A DNA stretch of 64,000 nt from Clostridium saudiense (GTDB lineage Bacteria > Bacillota > Clostridia > Clostridiales > Clostridiaceae). The notes beneath the pieces were generated by a model. That model saw nothing but the letters and a program-made list of their open reading frames with translations. It made no database searches and was not told the origin of the DNA. How positions within the stretch are numbered: the first letter of the stretch is position 1; every line of letters begins with the position of its first letter. Position numbers and translations under genes: made by a program. This document shows, piece by piece, positions 1-9,087 of this stretch. The stretch is from NCBI RefSeq assembly GCF_000577815.1, contig NZ_CBYM010000008.1:47571-111570 (forward strand), written 5' to 3'.

Positions 1-90
1 AGCTATGAGTTATGGGGGAGAGTTTGTGGATACTCTCTCTTATAATATCAATTGTTTAAGGCTATTAACATTTTAGATAGTGAGGTAGTT

Positions 91-582
91 ATGGGTATAA
101 ATAAATATATAATAGATGAGAATAAAATTAAATTTAGAGATATAGATAAATCAAATTATAATGAGTGTATTTCTTTGAGGGTTGGAGAACATCAAAAGAA
201 TTATGTGGCAAGTAATATGTATTCCTTAGTACAGGCTTCTTATGAAGATGGATTGTATCCTTTAGGAATATTTAATGAAGATGAAATGATAGGGTTTTTG
301 TTATATGACTATGATGAAGAGTTAAATGGATGGTCCTTTTCAAGATTTATGATTGATATAAAATATCAAAATAAAGGCTTTGGAAGAAAGGCTTTAGAAA
401 AATTCTTAGAATATTTTCAAAGTAAATTTCCTAATAAAAGTTTATATACAAGTGTTGAAATTGATAATGATATAGCTATTAAGCTATATCAGAAGTATGG
501 ATTTGTGATAAAAAGTTCATTTGAATATGCAATTGAAGATGTAACTTATAAGGAGTTTAGAATGATTAAAGAAATTTGGTAA
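91..582 (+). CDS. GNAT-family N-acetyltransferase
   Basis: The 163-residue product has the GNAT fold, which transfers an acetyl group from acetyl-CoA to an amine; the substrate cannot be read from the sequence. The acetyl-CoA loop is visible as NKGFGRKAL (pattern Q/RxxGxG/A), followed by SLYTSVEIDNDIAIKLYQKY and GF, the usual beta5-alpha4 end of the fold. I place the start at ATG 91 because GAGG lies about seven bases upstream; an in-frame TTG at 52 would add 13 residues and has no clear ribosome binding site. It is the first of three adjacent but divergent GNAT genes, with only 28 bases to the next one, so the two may be co-transcribed. Confidence 0.8.
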   Translation: MGINKYIIDENKIKFRDIDKSNYNECISLRVGEHQKNYVASNMYSLVQASYEDGLYPLGIFNEDEMIGFLLYDYDEELNGWSFSRFMIDIKYQNKGFGRKALEKFLEYFQSKFPNKSLYTSVEIDNDIAIKLYQKYGFVIKSSFEYAIEDVTYKEFRMIKEIW

Positions 583-610
583 ATAGTTAATTTAAGAGAG
601 GGTTAGAGAT

Positions 611-1132
611 ATGGATATAAGAGTTGGGAATGAAGAAGATATTGATTCTTTAGAAGAACTGTATAATAACATAAATGATTATTTAGAAAGTACAATTAAT
701 TATCCAGGATGGAAAAAGGGAATATATCCTGTACGAAAGGATGCAGAAGATTGTATAAGGGAAGGAAATTTATTTGTAGCAGTTGAAAATGGAGATATTA
801 TTGGCAGTATGATTTTACGACATGAACCAGAACCAGCTTATTTAAATGTTTCATGGCAAGCGGAATTAGATTACAGTAATGTACTGGTTATTTATACATT
901 TGTAGTGAATCCTAAATTTCTTAAGCGAGGTGTAGGTAAAAATATGCTTGATTTTATCGAGGAATATGCAATGGATAATAAAATAAAATCTATACGTTTA
1001 GATGTATATGAAAAAAATATACCTGCTATTAGTTTGTATGAAAAGTGCCACTATAAATTTATTGATACTGTAAGTCTTGGATTGGAAGATATAGGATTAA
1101 ATTGGTTTAAACTATATGAGAAAATTATATAA
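611..1132 (+). CDS. GNAT-family N-acetyltransferase
   Basis: A 173-residue single-domain GNAT protein. The central strand VIYTFVVNPKFLKRGVGKNML carries the acetyl-CoA pyrophosphate loop (KRGVGK), and the C-terminal part DVYEKNIPAISLYEKCHYKF is the conserved last helix-strand unit. The substrate is unknown; proteins of this type range from ribosomal-protein to small-molecule acetyltransferases. A GAGAGGG stretch lies about eight bases upstream of the ATG. The gene closely follows another GNAT gene and precedes a broken GNAT-like remnant, so this end of the window looks like a small, evolving acetyltransferase array. No signal peptide or membrane segment is present. Confidence 0.8.
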   Translation: MDIRVGNEEDIDSLEELYNNINDYLESTINYPGWKKGIYPVRKDAEDCIREGNLFVAVENGDIIGSMILRHEPEPAYLNVSWQAELDYSNVLVIYTFVVNPKFLKRGVGKNMLDFIEEYAMDNKIKSIRLDVYEKNIPAISLYEKCHYKFIDTVSLGLEDIGLNWFKLYEKII

Positions 1133-1164
1133 TAGATAAATGAGATTACTGGAGGGGTATAGAA

Positions 1165-1287
1165 ATAAAATTAATAAAAATAACATTAGAATATGGTAAA
1201 GATATTATGAAATATAAGCAGGTACTTTTATAGGCTGGAGATAGCAGGTATGGTTGTATAAATTTAATTATTGTATATATAATATGA
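1165..1287 (+). pseudogene. Remnant of a GNAT acetyltransferase N-terminus
   Basis: A good ribosome binding site (GGAGGGG, 1151-1157) is followed at a normal distance by ATA instead of ATG. The frame reads IKLIKITLEYGKDIMKY, then VLL, a TAG stop (1231-1233), then AGDSRYG. This resembles the N-terminal signature of a GNAT subfamily (xxLxxxxxEYxxxxxxYxxEFxExGDSxxG), with the stop at a position that is usually Glu. The frame ends at 1287 with no sign of the acetyl-CoA loop. It is read as a truncated, dead copy; chance resemblance is possible because only about 40 codons remain. Confidence 0.5.
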
Positions 1288-1312
1288 TGAAAAAATTAAG
1301 AAGGTGAATAAT

Positions 1313-1780
1313 ATGAATTTAAAATATAAAATAATGAATGAAGAAGATTTTGAAGGTTGCGCATATGAACTTATTGAAGCATTTAAAGAAGAACCTTGGA
1401 ATGAAGAGTGGACATTTGAACAGGCATTTACAAGAATTGATGAGATTATGTCTGCAAGAGTATCAAGAGGATATGTTGTTTATGATGGAGATACAGTAGT
1501 AGCAATGGCTTGTGGAAGAATTATGACTTATATAGATTTTAAAGAATTATGGATTGATGAATTTAGTGTAAATCCTTTATATCAAGGGAAAGGTGTTGGT
1601 AGTAAGTTAATAGAATTCATAAGAAATGAGTTAAAAAAGGAAAAGAGTAAAATTTCTTATTTGGCTTTAAATACTGAAAGAGATTATCCGTGTGTTAGTT
1701 TTTATGAAAACAATGGATTTAGAGCTTCTGAAACAAATCTCGTAATGTTTGCTAATGTAGATTATAAAGGGAATAATTAA
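1313..1780 (+). CDS. GNAT-family N-acetyltransferase
   Basis: A 155-residue GNAT protein. The acetyl-CoA loop is clear (VNPLYQGKGVGSKLIEFI), and the C-terminus ALNTERDYPCVSFYENNGF resembles the class that includes aminoglycoside 6'-N-acetyltransferase-like proteins, though resistance activity cannot be inferred from this. ATG 1313 is chosen because AAGAAGG sits eight bases upstream; a GTG three codons earlier would overlap that ribosome binding site. The gene stands alone: a broken GNAT remnant lies upstream and a sigma-A promoter for the next gene lies downstream. Confidence 0.8.
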   Translation: MNLKYKIMNEEDFEGCAYELIEAFKEEPWNEEWTFEQAFTRIDEIMSARVSRGYVVYDGDTVVAMACGRIMTYIDFKELWIDEFSVNPLYQGKGVGSKLIEFIRNELKKEKSKISYLALNTERDYPCVSFYENNGFRASETNLVMFANVDYKGNN

Positions 1781-1905
1781 GTAGGGAATAGTGTAAATAA
1801 GATTAATGTTATTAATAAGAAGTTATATTAAACGAATAATAAATAGTGTTTAGTATTATTTCTTAGAAAATTGAAAAGTATGGAGAATTAACGTACATTT
1901 TATCA

Positions 1906-1934
1906 TTGAAATAAAATTACTTATAGAGTATAAT
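1906..1934 (+). promoter_or_regulatory. Sigma-A promoter for ychF
   Basis: TTGAAA (1906-1911), a 17-base spacer, and a perfect TATAAT (1929-1934), about 40 bases before the ychF start. The rest of the 1781-1974 gap shows only AT-rich DNA. Confidence 0.7.
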
Positions 1935-1974
1935 CTTAGAAGTATTAGTAACGGAAGAAAGGAATGTTATATAG

Positions 1975-3072
1975 ATGAGATTAGGGATTGTAGGACTACC
2001 AAACGTAGGTAAAAGTACATTATTTAATGCTATAACTAAGGCAGGAGCAGAATCAGCAAACTATCCATTCTGTACAATAGAGCCAAATGTTGGAGTTGTA
2101 AGTGTACCAGATAAAAGATTAGATGTTTTAGAAAAAATGTACGGAACTAAGAAAAAAGTGTATACTGCTGTAGAATTTTATGATATTGCAGGATTAGTTA
2201 AAGGGGCTTCTAAGGGTGAAGGTTTAGGAAATAAATTCTTATCACACATAAGAGAAGTAGAAGCTATAGTACATGCAGTTAGATGTTTTGAAGATGAAAA
2301 TGTAGTTCATGTTGAAGGTTCAGTAGATCCTATTAGAGATATAGAAACTATTAATTTAGAACTTATATTTGCAGATTTAGAAGTTTTAGAAAGAAGAATG
2401 GAAAAAGGAGTAAAACTTGCTAGATCTGGTGATAAAAAAGCTAAAGCTGAATATGAAATAATGGAAAAGGTTAAGGCTCATTTAGAAGCTAATAAACCAA
2501 TAAGAACTTTAGAGTTAAATGAAGATGAAGAAGCTTTTGTTAAATCTTTATTCATGATAACTTCTAAACCAGTATTATATTCTTGCAATATATCAGAAGA
2601 TGATATGATGAGCGGAAACCTTAATAATAAATATGTTCAAATGGTTAAGGAATATGCAGCTAATGAAAATTCAGAAGTAGTTGTTGTATGTGCTAAGCTT
2701 GAAGAAGAATTATCAGGATTAGAGGATGAAGAAAAAGCAGAAATGTTAGAAGAATACGGATTGCAAGAATCTGGGTTAGATAAGCTTATAAGAGCATCTT
2801 ACAAATTATTAGGATTAATAAGTTATTTAACAGCGGGAGTTCAAGAAGTAAGAGCTTGGACAATTAAAGAAGGAACTAAAGCTCCAGCAGCTGCAGGTAA
2901 GATTCACTCTGATATTGAAAGAGGATTTATTAGAGCAGAAGTTGTAGGTTATGATGATTTAGTAGCATGTGGTTCAGAAGCTGCAGCTAAAGAAAAAGGT
3001 CTTTACAGATTAGAAGGAAAAGAATATGTAATGAAAGATGGAGATGTAGTAAACTTCAGATTTAATGTATAA
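1975..3072 (+). CDS. ychF: Redox/ribosome-associated ATPase YchF (OLA1 family)
   Basis: A 365-residue Obg-related P-loop protein that binds ribosomes and, unlike most of the class, prefers ATP. The G1 motif is GLPNVGKST near the N-terminus, the switch region is [14 protein letters not shown], and G3 is [18 protein letters not shown] helical insertion occupies roughly residues 125-200, and the C-terminal TGS-type domain runs from about 280, with the family sequence [31 protein letters not shown] split here only by prose convention: RAWTIKEGT, then [15 protein letters not shown]. Length is exactly that of the family. It is monocistronic, with its own sigma-A promoter and a strong terminator. 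Confidence 0.97.
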   Translation: MRLGIVGLPNVGKSTLFNAITKAGAESANYPFCTIEPNVGVVSVPDKRLDVLEKMYGTKKKVYTAVEFYDIAGLVKGASKGEGLGNKFLSHIREVEAIVHAVRCFEDENVVHVEGSVDPIRDIETINLELIFADLEVLERRMEKGVKLARSGDKKAKAEYEIMEKVKAHLEANKPIRTLELNEDEEAFVKSLFMITSKPVLYSCNISEDDMMSGNLNNKYVQMVKEYAANENSEVVVVCAKLEEELSGLEDEEKAEMLEEYGLQESGLDKLIRASYKLLGLISYLTAGVQEVRAWTIKEGTKAPAAAGKIHSDIERGFIRAEVVGYDDLVACGSEAAAKEKGLYRLEGKEYVMKDGDVVNFRFNV

Positions 3073-3079
3073 TATTTTT

Positions 3080-3112
3080 AAAGGGGAGCTGTATAAAACA
3101 GTTCCTTTTTTT
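3080..3112 (+). terminator. Rho-independent terminator after ychF
   Basis: GGAGCTGT pairs with ACAGTTCC (one G-U), extended by G-U and A-U pairs, loop ATAAA, then a run of T (3106-3112). Confidence 0.8.
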
Positions 3113-3211
3113 GCGACAAAAAATATAAGTATGATTCATTTAAAATAATCAATTTAGACATAATTAACAATTAATGTAAAATTGGTAAATAATATGTATT
3201 GTCAAATTCAA

Positions 3212-3229
3212 AATACTTCGTGAAGTATT
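3212..3229. repeat. Perfect 8-bp inverted repeat upstream of mraZ
   Basis: AATACTTC (3212-3219), GT, GAAGTATT (3222-3229), followed by a doubled TATTGC. It is about 50 bases upstream of the mraZ -35 box. It is not followed by a T run, so it is not a simple terminator; it could be a protein-binding site or a short intergenic repeat unit. Confidence 0.5.
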
Positions 3230-3280
3230 GCTATTGCTATATTCGTTAAAGAAAAAAATATATTTTAAAGCAAATTTATC

Positions 3281-3309
3281 TTGAAGGAAATATAATAATT
3301 TTATAGAAT
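3281..3309 (+). promoter_or_regulatory. Candidate sigma-A promoter for the mraZ division cluster
   Basis: TTGAAG (3281-3286), 17-base spacer, TAGAAT (3304-3309). The predicted transcription start is near 3316, immediately before the AAAGTGG repeats, which fits an autoregulated mraZ promoter. Confidence 0.6.
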
Positions 3310-3317
3310 ATATATAT

Positions 3318-3344
3318 AAAGTGGTGTAAAGTGGTTAAAAGTGG
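3318..3344 (+). promoter_or_regulatory. MraZ operator: three AAAGTGG boxes, 10-bp period
   Basis: AAAGTGG occurs at 3318-3324, 3328-3334 and 3338-3344, each separated by three bases. This matches the AAAGTG(T/G)-N3 direct repeats reported for MraZ binding in Mycoplasma. The array sits directly downstream of the predicted -10 box and 27 bases before the mraZ ATG, so bound MraZ would block its own promoter. Confidence 0.8.
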
Positions 3345-3371
3345 TTTAGTAATACTTAGTGGGGGTGCAAA

Positions 3372-3800
3372 ATGTTTATTGGTGAATACTCACATAGCTT
3401 AGATAGCAAAAATAGAATGATTGTACCTGCAAAATTAAGGGAAGGACTTGGAGAAAAGTTTGTTATTACTAAAGGGCTTGATGGAGGTCTTTATGCATAT
3501 CCCATAAGTGAGTGGGAAATGCTTGAAGAAAAACTTAAAAAGTTACCGCTTACCAATAAAGATGCCAGAGCATTTGTAAGATTCTTTTTTTCGGGTGCTT
3601 GTGAAGTGGAAACAGACAAGCAAGGAAGAGGATTAATTCCATTAAACCTAAAGGAATACGCCGGCATAGAAAAGGATATAGTAAGTATAGGCGCTTTAAC
3701 TAGAGTAGAGATTTGGAGTAAGGAAAAATGGCGAGAATATAATGAATCAAATATTGATTTTAATTCAATTGCTGAAAAAATGGGCGATTTAGGAATATAA
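3372..3800 (+). CDS. mraZ: Transcriptional regulator MraZ
   Basis: A 142-residue protein of two AbrB/SpoVT-like swapped-hairpin repeats. The first has the family start [21 protein letters not shown], quoted here as [14 protein letters not shown] and IVPAKLR; the second has [22 protein letters not shown]. The DxK/RGR residues that contact DNA are present in both halves. MraZ is the first gene of the division and cell wall cluster in most bacteria and represses that cluster by binding direct repeats at its own promoter, three of which are visible just upstream. The ATG follows GTGGGGG. The start of rsmH is 13 bases downstream. Confidence 0.97.
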   Translation: MFIGEYSHSLDSKNRMIVPAKLREGLGEKFVITKGLDGGLYAYPISEWEMLEEKLKKLPLTNKDARAFVRFFFSGACEVETDKQGRGLIPLNLKEYAGIEKDIVSIGALTRVEIWSKEKWREYNESNIDFNSIAEKMGDLGI

Positions 3801-3812
3801 GGAGTAAAGAAG

Positions 3813-4745
3813 ATGGAATTTAATCACGTATCAGTTTTGCTAAATGAATGTTTAGAAGCACTTAATATTAAGGAAGATGGAATTTATGTAGATTGTACAT
3901 TAGGAGGAGCAGGTCATTCCTCTCAAATTGTTAAAAGATTATCTAATGAAGGAAGACTAATAGGAATTGACCAAGATAAAGATGCATTAAGAGCAGCTGG
4001 AGAAAGGTTACATAATTTCTCAAATGTTACTTTCGTGCATAACAATTTTCATAATATAGGAGCAATTTTAGAAGAGCTTGAAATTGAAAAAGTAGATGGT
4101 ATTCTAATGGATTTAGGAGTTTCTTCTTATCAATTAGATGAAGGTGAAAGAGGCTTTAGTTATATGAAAGATGCACCTTTAGATATGAGAATGAATAGAG
4201 AAAATAATTTTTCAGCCTATGATGTTGTAAATGATTATAGTGAAGAAGAATTATATAGAATCATAAGAGATTATGGAGAAGAAAAGTTTGCAAAAAGAAT
4301 TGCTAATTTTATTGTTACTAGAAGAAGTGAAAAAAATATAGAAACAACATTAGAGCTAGTTGAAATAATTAAAAATGCAATTCCAGCAAAAGCAAGAAGA
4401 GAAGGACCTCATCCAGCAAAAAGAACTTTCCAAGCTATTAGAATTGAAGTTAATAGTGAACTATCAATTTTAAATAAAGCAATAGAAGATGGAGTTAATA
4501 AATTAAACAAAGGTGGAAGAATGGCTATAATTACTTTCCATTCTTTAGAAGATAGAATTGTTAAAAACAAGTTTAGAGACTTAGCTGTATCTTGTAGATG
4601 TCCAAAAGAATTTCCAATTTGTATATGTGGAGAAAAAGCAAAAGTAAAAGTAATTAGCAGAAAAGCAATAGAACCTTCAAAAGAAGAGGTTGAAGTTAAC
4701 CCTAGAAGTAGAAGTGCAAAACTTAGAGTAATTGAAAAAATATAA
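3813..4745 (+). CDS. rsmH: 16S rRNA (cytosine-1402 N4)-methyltransferase RsmH
   Basis: A 310-residue SAM-dependent methyltransferase that modifies C1402 of 16S rRNA in the decoding centre. Family signatures are [13 protein letters not shown] at the N-terminus, the SAM loop [33 protein letters not shown], and the C-terminal [10 protein letters not shown] followed by a cysteine-containing stretch and [11 protein letters not shown]. Length and motif order are standard. It follows mraZ by 13 bases with a GGAG ribosome binding site and is followed by ftsL, the usual mraZ-rsmH-ftsL order. Confidence 0.98.
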   Translation: MEFNHVSVLLNECLEALNIKEDGIYVDCTLGGAGHSSQIVKRLSNEGRLIGIDQDKDALRAAGERLHNFSNVTFVHNNFHNIGAILEELEIEKVDGILMDLGVSSYQLDEGERGFSYMKDAPLDMRMNRENNFSAYDVVNDYSEEELYRIIRDYGEEKFAKRIANFIVTRRSEKNIETTLELVEIIKNAIPAKARREGPHPAKRTFQAIRIEVNSELSILNKAIEDGVNKLNKGGRMAIITFHSLEDRIVKNKFRDLAVSCRCPKEFPICICGEKAKVKVISRKAIEPSKEEVEVNPRSRSAKLRVIEKI

Positions 4746-4784
4746 AATATAAATATTATGAAAATTGGCAGGGATGTGAATAAA

Positions 4785-5261
4785 ATGGGAGTTAGGGAAT
4801 ATGATTATATAAGAGGAAATACAGCTTTAGCACCAGAGAGAAAAATAAGAGAAGCTGAAAAGCAAAGAGAAAAACAAAATAAACAAAAAGCTAAAAGAGC
4901 ATATGAAAAGAAGATGAATCTTTTAATTAGTGGCTTTACAGTAGGTACAATTATGTTTGCTTTAGGTGCCACAACTTTATTTTTAGATAGTAAAATACAT
5001 GATTACCAAAAGCAATTACTAATTTTAGAAAGCAATATGAAAGAAGAGGAAGATGTAAATGCTGCAATAAATGTTGAAATGCTTAAATTCGCATCTTTCG
5101 ATAAAATAAAAAGTACTGCAGAAGAAGAATTAGGGATGGTTTATCCCAATTCTGAAAGCACTATAACTATTGATATGTCAAAAGAATATTTTTCTCATTT
5201 AAAAACTAAGGAGAATAATAAGAATAATTTTTTACAAAAAATTATGGCTGCATTTAATTAA
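4785..5261 (+). CDS. ftsL: FtsL-like septum protein
   Basis: A 158-residue bitopic membrane protein. A basic, Lys/Arg/Glu-rich cytoplasmic region of about 45 residues precedes one membrane span (LLISGFTVGTIMFALGATTLF), then a short coiled-coil-like extracytoplasmic part containing LGMVYP, the typical FtsL/DivIC C-terminal motif. FtsL forms a complex with DivIC and DivIB that controls septal wall synthesis by FtsW and its PBP. It is assigned mainly by topology and position between rsmH and the class B PBP, since FtsL sequences are poorly conserved. ATG 4785 is preferred because AGGG lies upstream and the MGVREYDYIRGNTALAPERK start fits clostridial homologues; an earlier ATG at 4758 is possible. 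Confidence 0.8.
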   Translation: MGVREYDYIRGNTALAPERKIREAEKQREKQNKQKAKRAYEKKMNLLISGFTVGTIMFALGATTLFLDSKIHDYQKQLLILESNMKEEEDVNAAINVEMLKFASFDKIKSTAEEELGMVYPNSESTITIDMSKEYFSHLKTKENNKNNFLQKIMAAFN

Positions 5262-5357
5262 TGAATAGTTAATAGGTTTATCTGCTTTGAAAATTATTTA
5301 CAAGTACTTAAATCCTTGCTTATTCATTGATTAGATGTTTCCGTGGAGGAATTTCAT

Positions 5358-7556
5358 ATGAATAAGAAAGGATTTAAAGACAGAGCTGTCATGCGAAAAA
5401 GGATGGTTCTAGCTTTATGGTTTATTACTGCTGTTTTTGGTTTGTTAATAGTAAGGTTATCTTATATCATGATTGTTAAAAGAGGTGACTATTCGAGCAG
5501 AGCAGAAGAACAATGGACCAGTGAAGTTAGAATTGAGGCTAGAAGAGGTAGAATACTAGATAGAAATGGAAATGAACTTGCAGTTTCAGCTAATGTATAT
5601 AGAGTTGATTTCGACTTAAATTCAATAAGACAATATTTAAAGAAAAATGATAAGACTACTGATGATATTGCACCGCTTATTGCAGAAGCTACAGGTATAG
5701 AAACAGCTACAGTTAAAGATAAATTAGAAACAAAACTTGCCAATGGTAGTGATGCAGGTTCTGCTACCTTGGTTAGAAGAGTTGAAAAAGATGTAGCAGA
5801 TAAGGTTAATGAATTAAGCATTCAAGGTGTTATTGTTTCACCAGATACAAAGAGATATTATCCTGAAGGAGATTTTTTATCTCATGTTCTAGGAAGTACT
5901 AATAGTGATGGACAAGGTTTGACAGGTGTGGAATTACAATATAATGAATACCTTTCAGGTGTACCAGGATTAAGAATAAGTGAGCTTGATAGAAATAGTG
6001 AAGCACTAGATTACACAATTTCAAACTTTACAACTCCAATTGATGGTAAAGATGTAACTTTAACAATTGATAAAAACTTACAAGCTATAGCAGAAAAAGT
6101 AGCAGAAAAAGGTTTAGTAGATAATAAGGCAAAAAGAGTTTCAATACTAATAATGAATCCGCAAAATGGTGAAATTTTAGCAATGGTAAATGAACCAGAT
6201 TTTGATCCTAATAATCCTTTTGAAGGGTATGAAGATTTTGTTGGTGAAACTGATGCTGAAAAGCTTCAAAAGATGTGGAGAAACAGTTTAGTAAATGACA
6301 CATTTGAACCAGGTTCTATTTTTAAGGTTATTACAATGTCCACTGCAATTGAAGAAGGATTAGTTACTGAATCAGATCAATTTACATGTGGTGGTAGCTT
6401 ACAAGTAGGTCCTCATACAATTAAGTGTTGGAAGCATGGTGGTCATGGAACTCAAATATTACCGGAAATACTTCAAAATTCTTGTAACGTTGGTTTTATG
6501 AAACTTGGAGAAAAAATAGGTAGTGAAAAACTTGTAGAATATATTAAGAAGTTCGGTTTTGGGCAAGTTTCAGGTGTTGATTTACCAGGAGAAGCAAGAG
6601 GAATTGTTAAATCTGCTGAAAATATGAATGATGCAGACCTTGCTACAATATCTTTTGGACAAACTAATACTGTAAATGCAGTGCAATACATGACTGCATT
6701 TAATGCTATAGTTAATGGCGGAACATTAATTCAACCTCATGTTATGAAATATATAAGTCATACTGATAGCAATGGTAATGTGGTTATAGATGAAGAGTTT
6801 GAACCTAAAACTGTTGAAAATGTTATTTCTGAATCAACTGCAGCTACATTAAGGGATTATTTAGAAAGAACTGTTAATCAAGGTGGGTCTAATAAAGCTT
6901 ATATAGCAGGATATCATATAGGAGCAAAAACAGGTACAGCTCAAAAAGTTAATCCTCTAACTGGAGGATATGAATCTGGAAAGTATATTTCATCTATGGC
7001 TGGATTTGCAACAACAGATAATCCACAAATAACAGTTTTTATTACTATTGATGAACCAAGTAATGGAGCTTACTATGCAGGTGTTGTTACTGCTCCATTA
7101 GGTAAAGTATTATTAGAAGATATATTTAACTACATGAATGAAGAATTTTCAGAAGATGAAAATGTTATATTAAAAGATGTAGTTTTACCAGAATTAAGAG
7201 GAAGTTCTGTAGCTGATGCAAAGAAAGTATTAAAAGACCTAAATATAGAATGTACAGTAGAAGGGGATGGCGATACAATTACAAATATGCAGCCTTATCC
7301 AGGATATGCTGTTAAGGAAGGTTCTACAATAAATCTTTACACAGATCAAAATGAATCTTATAATAAAGATGTAGTAATGCCTGATGTAAGAGGTTATTCT
7401 AAAGAATCTGCTATAGAGCTATTAAATAGTCTAGGAATAGAAACTACAATTCAAGGAGATGGAGTTGTAATAAATCAAAGTATTCCTAGTGGTGAACTTA
7501 TTTCTGAAGGCACGGTTGTTAAGATTACATTAAGTGCTGAGTATGAAGAAGATTAA
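5358..7556 (+). CDS. spoVD: Class B penicillin-binding protein (FtsI/SpoVD type) with two PASTA domains
   Basis: A 732-residue transpeptidase that cross-links septal or spore-cortex peptidoglycan on the outer face of the membrane. A single N-terminal membrane span (about residues 15-38) is followed by the RxGxIxDRNGNxLA dimerisation motif. The catalytic residues are Ser320 in SIFK, Ser375 in SCN and Lys524 in KTGTAQ. Two PASTA repeats occupy the last 140 residues, starting at LPELRGSSVADAK and MPDVRGYSKESA. PASTA number does not decide between vegetative FtsI/PBP2B and sporulation SpoVD; the position in this cluster fits either. ATG 5358 follows GGAGGA at a good distance; a GTG five codons earlier overlaps the ribosome binding site. 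Confidence 0.93.
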   Translation: MNKKGFKDRAVMRKRMVLALWFITAVFGLLIVRLSYIMIVKRGDYSSRAEEQWTSEVRIEARRGRILDRNGNELAVSANVYRVDFDLNSIRQYLKKNDKTTDDIAPLIAEATGIETATVKDKLETKLANGSDAGSATLVRRVEKDVADKVNELSIQGVIVSPDTKRYYPEGDFLSHVLGSTNSDGQGLTGVELQYNEYLSGVPGLRISELDRNSEALDYTISNFTTPIDGKDVTLTIDKNLQAIAEKVAEKGLVDNKAKRVSILIMNPQNGEILAMVNEPDFDPNNPFEGYEDFVGETDAEKLQKMWRNSLVNDTFEPGSIFKVITMSTAIEEGLVTESDQFTCGGSLQVGPHTIKCWKHGGHGTQILPEILQNSCNVGFMKLGEKIGSEKLVEYIKKFGFGQVSGVDLPGEARGIVKSAENMNDADLATISFGQTNTVNAVQYMTAFNAIVNGGTLIQPHVMKYISHTDSNGNVVIDEEFEPKTVENVISESTAATLRDYLERTVNQGGSNKAYIAGYHIGAKTGTAQKVNPLTGGYESGKYISSMAGFATTDNPQITVFITIDEPSNGAYYAGVVTAPLGKVLLEDIFNYMNEEFSEDENVILKDVVLPELRGSSVADAKKVLKDLNIECTVEGDGDTITNMQPYPGYAVKEGSTINLYTDQNESYNKDVVMPDVRGYSKESAIELLNSLGIETTIQGDGVVINQSIPSGELISEGTVVKITLSAEYEED

Positions 7557-7571
7557 TTATTAATTAAGTTG

Positions 7572-7604
7572 TTTAGCATGTGGATTTTTCACATGCTAAA
7601 TTTA
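7572..7604 (+). terminator. Hairpin/terminator after the PBP gene
   Basis: A perfect 11-bp stem, TTTAGCATGTG (7572-7582) and CACATGCTAAA (7590-7600), loop GATTTTT, followed by a short TTTAT. The weak T tract suggests partial termination or mRNA 3'-end stabilisation between the PBP gene and murF. Confidence 0.65.
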
Positions 7605-7721
7605 TGTATAGGATAAATTTTTATTTTTTAGAATAATAAAATAAAGTAAGGCTTATAATTATAAATAATTAACAAATAGATGTATAAAAAATATTTGAAA
7701 GATGAAAGTAGAGTGATTATT

Positions 7722-9080
7722 ATGCAAATAACTTTTAATGAAATGTTAAAAGCTATGGATGGAGAAGTTATTGTACAAGGAAAGGAAATTAAATTTAATA
7801 AGATTTGTATTGATACAAGAAAAGTTGAAAAAGATAATGTATTTCTTGCAATTAAAGGGGCTAATTTTAATGGGAATGATTTTGCATTAAAAGCATTAGA
7901 ATTAGGTGCATCTGTAGTAATTATAGATGAAGTTAAATTTAATATAGAAGATGTTAATGTAAATGGAACAGTAATTAAAGTAAAGAATACAAGACAAGCA
8001 CTTTTAGATTTAGCAAAGTTTTATAGAGAAAAGTTAGGACTTAAAGTAATAGGCGTAACTGGTTCTACTGGAAAAACTTCTACTAAAGATTTAATAGCCG
8101 CTCTATTAAGTGATAAGTATAAAGTTTTTAAGACTAAGGGAAATTTTAATAATGATATAGGCTTACCATTAATGATATTAGAATTGACATGTGATTATGA
8201 TGTAGCAGTTTTAGAAATGGGAATGAGCTCATTAGGTGAAATAGAATTGCTTGCAGATGTGGCAAGACCTGATATAGGTGTTATAACTAATATAGGATTA
8301 TCGCATATAGAAAATTTAAAAACTCAAGAAAATATATTAAAAGCTAAGATGGAAATAAGCACTTTCTTTAATGAAAACAATGTTTTAATAGTTAATGGAG
8401 AAGATGAATTTTTAAAGAATATTTCTGGAAAAAGTTTTAAAGTTAAAAAAATTGGTTATAATCATGAATATGATGTTTACGCATCTAATATTATATTAAG
8501 AGAAGATGAAACAGAGTTTCTAGCTCATGCTTTTGGTGAAGAAGCTGTATTTACTCTACCAATGGCAGGAAAACACAATGTGTTAAATACAATGTTAGCT
8601 ATCGAAGTTGCAGAGTGTTTAAATGTATCTTTTAAGGAAATGATTTTAGGATTAGAGAATATTGAAGCAACATCAATGAGATTACAAGTGATAAAAAGAG
8701 AAGGGCTTACTATAATTAATGATTGTTATAATGCAAGTCCAGATTCTATGAAATCTTCTTTAGATGTACTTTCTGCTTATAAAAATTGTAGAAAGGTTGC
8801 TATATTAGGAGATATGTATGAACTTGGAGATGAAGCTAAAAGAGCTCATTTCGAAGTAGGGGAATACGCAAGAGATAAAGTTGATCTATTAATCGTAATA
8901 GGTGAACATATAAATAACTTTAAAGATGGTTTTAAGAATGATAATATAATCATGTACAATACTAAAGAGGAATGCATAAAAGAATTGAAAAGTATTGTTA
9001 AAAAGGATGACGTTGTATTAGTTAAAGCATCAAGAGGTGTTAAACTAGAAGACGTTGTTAAAAAATTAGAAGAGGTTTAA
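7722..9080 (+). CDS. murF: UDP-MurNAc-tripeptide--D-Ala-D-Ala ligase MurF
   Basis: A 452-residue Mur ligase that adds D-Ala-D-Ala to the peptidoglycan precursor using ATP in the cytoplasm. The N-terminal substrate domain includes CIDTRKVEKDNVFLAIKG, the central P-loop is GVTGSTGKTSTKD, the family sequence KGNFNNDIGLPL follows, and the C-terminal domain has NDCYNASPDSMKSS and ILGDMYELGD. These distinguish MurF from MurC, MurD and MurE, none of which is in the window. ATG 7722 fits the family N-terminus (MQITFNEMLKAM); an upstream ATG at 7680 has no ribosome binding site. A hairpin separates it from the PBP gene. Confidence 0.97.
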   Translation: MQITFNEMLKAMDGEVIVQGKEIKFNKICIDTRKVEKDNVFLAIKGANFNGNDFALKALELGASVVIIDEVKFNIEDVNVNGTVIKVKNTRQALLDLAKFYREKLGLKVIGVTGSTGKTSTKDLIAALLSDKYKVFKTKGNFNNDIGLPLMILELTCDYDVAVLEMGMSSLGEIELLADVARPDIGVITNIGLSHIENLKTQENILKAKMEISTFFNENNVLIVNGEDEFLKNISGKSFKVKKIGYNHEYDVYASNIILREDETEFLAHAFGEEAVFTLPMAGKHNVLNTMLAIEVAECLNVSFKEMILGLENIEATSMRLQVIKREGLTIINDCYNASPDSMKSSLDVLSAYKNCRKVAILGDMYELGDEAKRAHFEVGEYARDKVDLLIVIGEHINNFKDGFKNDNIIMYNTKEECIKELKSIVKKDDVVLVKASRGVKLEDVVKKLEEV

Positions 9081-9087
9081 TTATACG

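Noticed and set aside
2..76. Open frame running in from the left edge (ends AMSYGGEFVDTLSYNI...stop)
   Set aside because: Only about 25 codons are visible and I do not recognise a family; it may be the end of an upstream gene, but cannot be supported.
52..90. TTG 52 as the start of the first GNAT gene
   Set aside because: No ribosome binding site; ATG 91 follows GAGG at a normal distance.
5489..5821. 110-codon minus-strand frame inside the PBP gene
   Set aside because: Lies antisense to a well-conserved coding region, has no ribosome binding site and no known motif.
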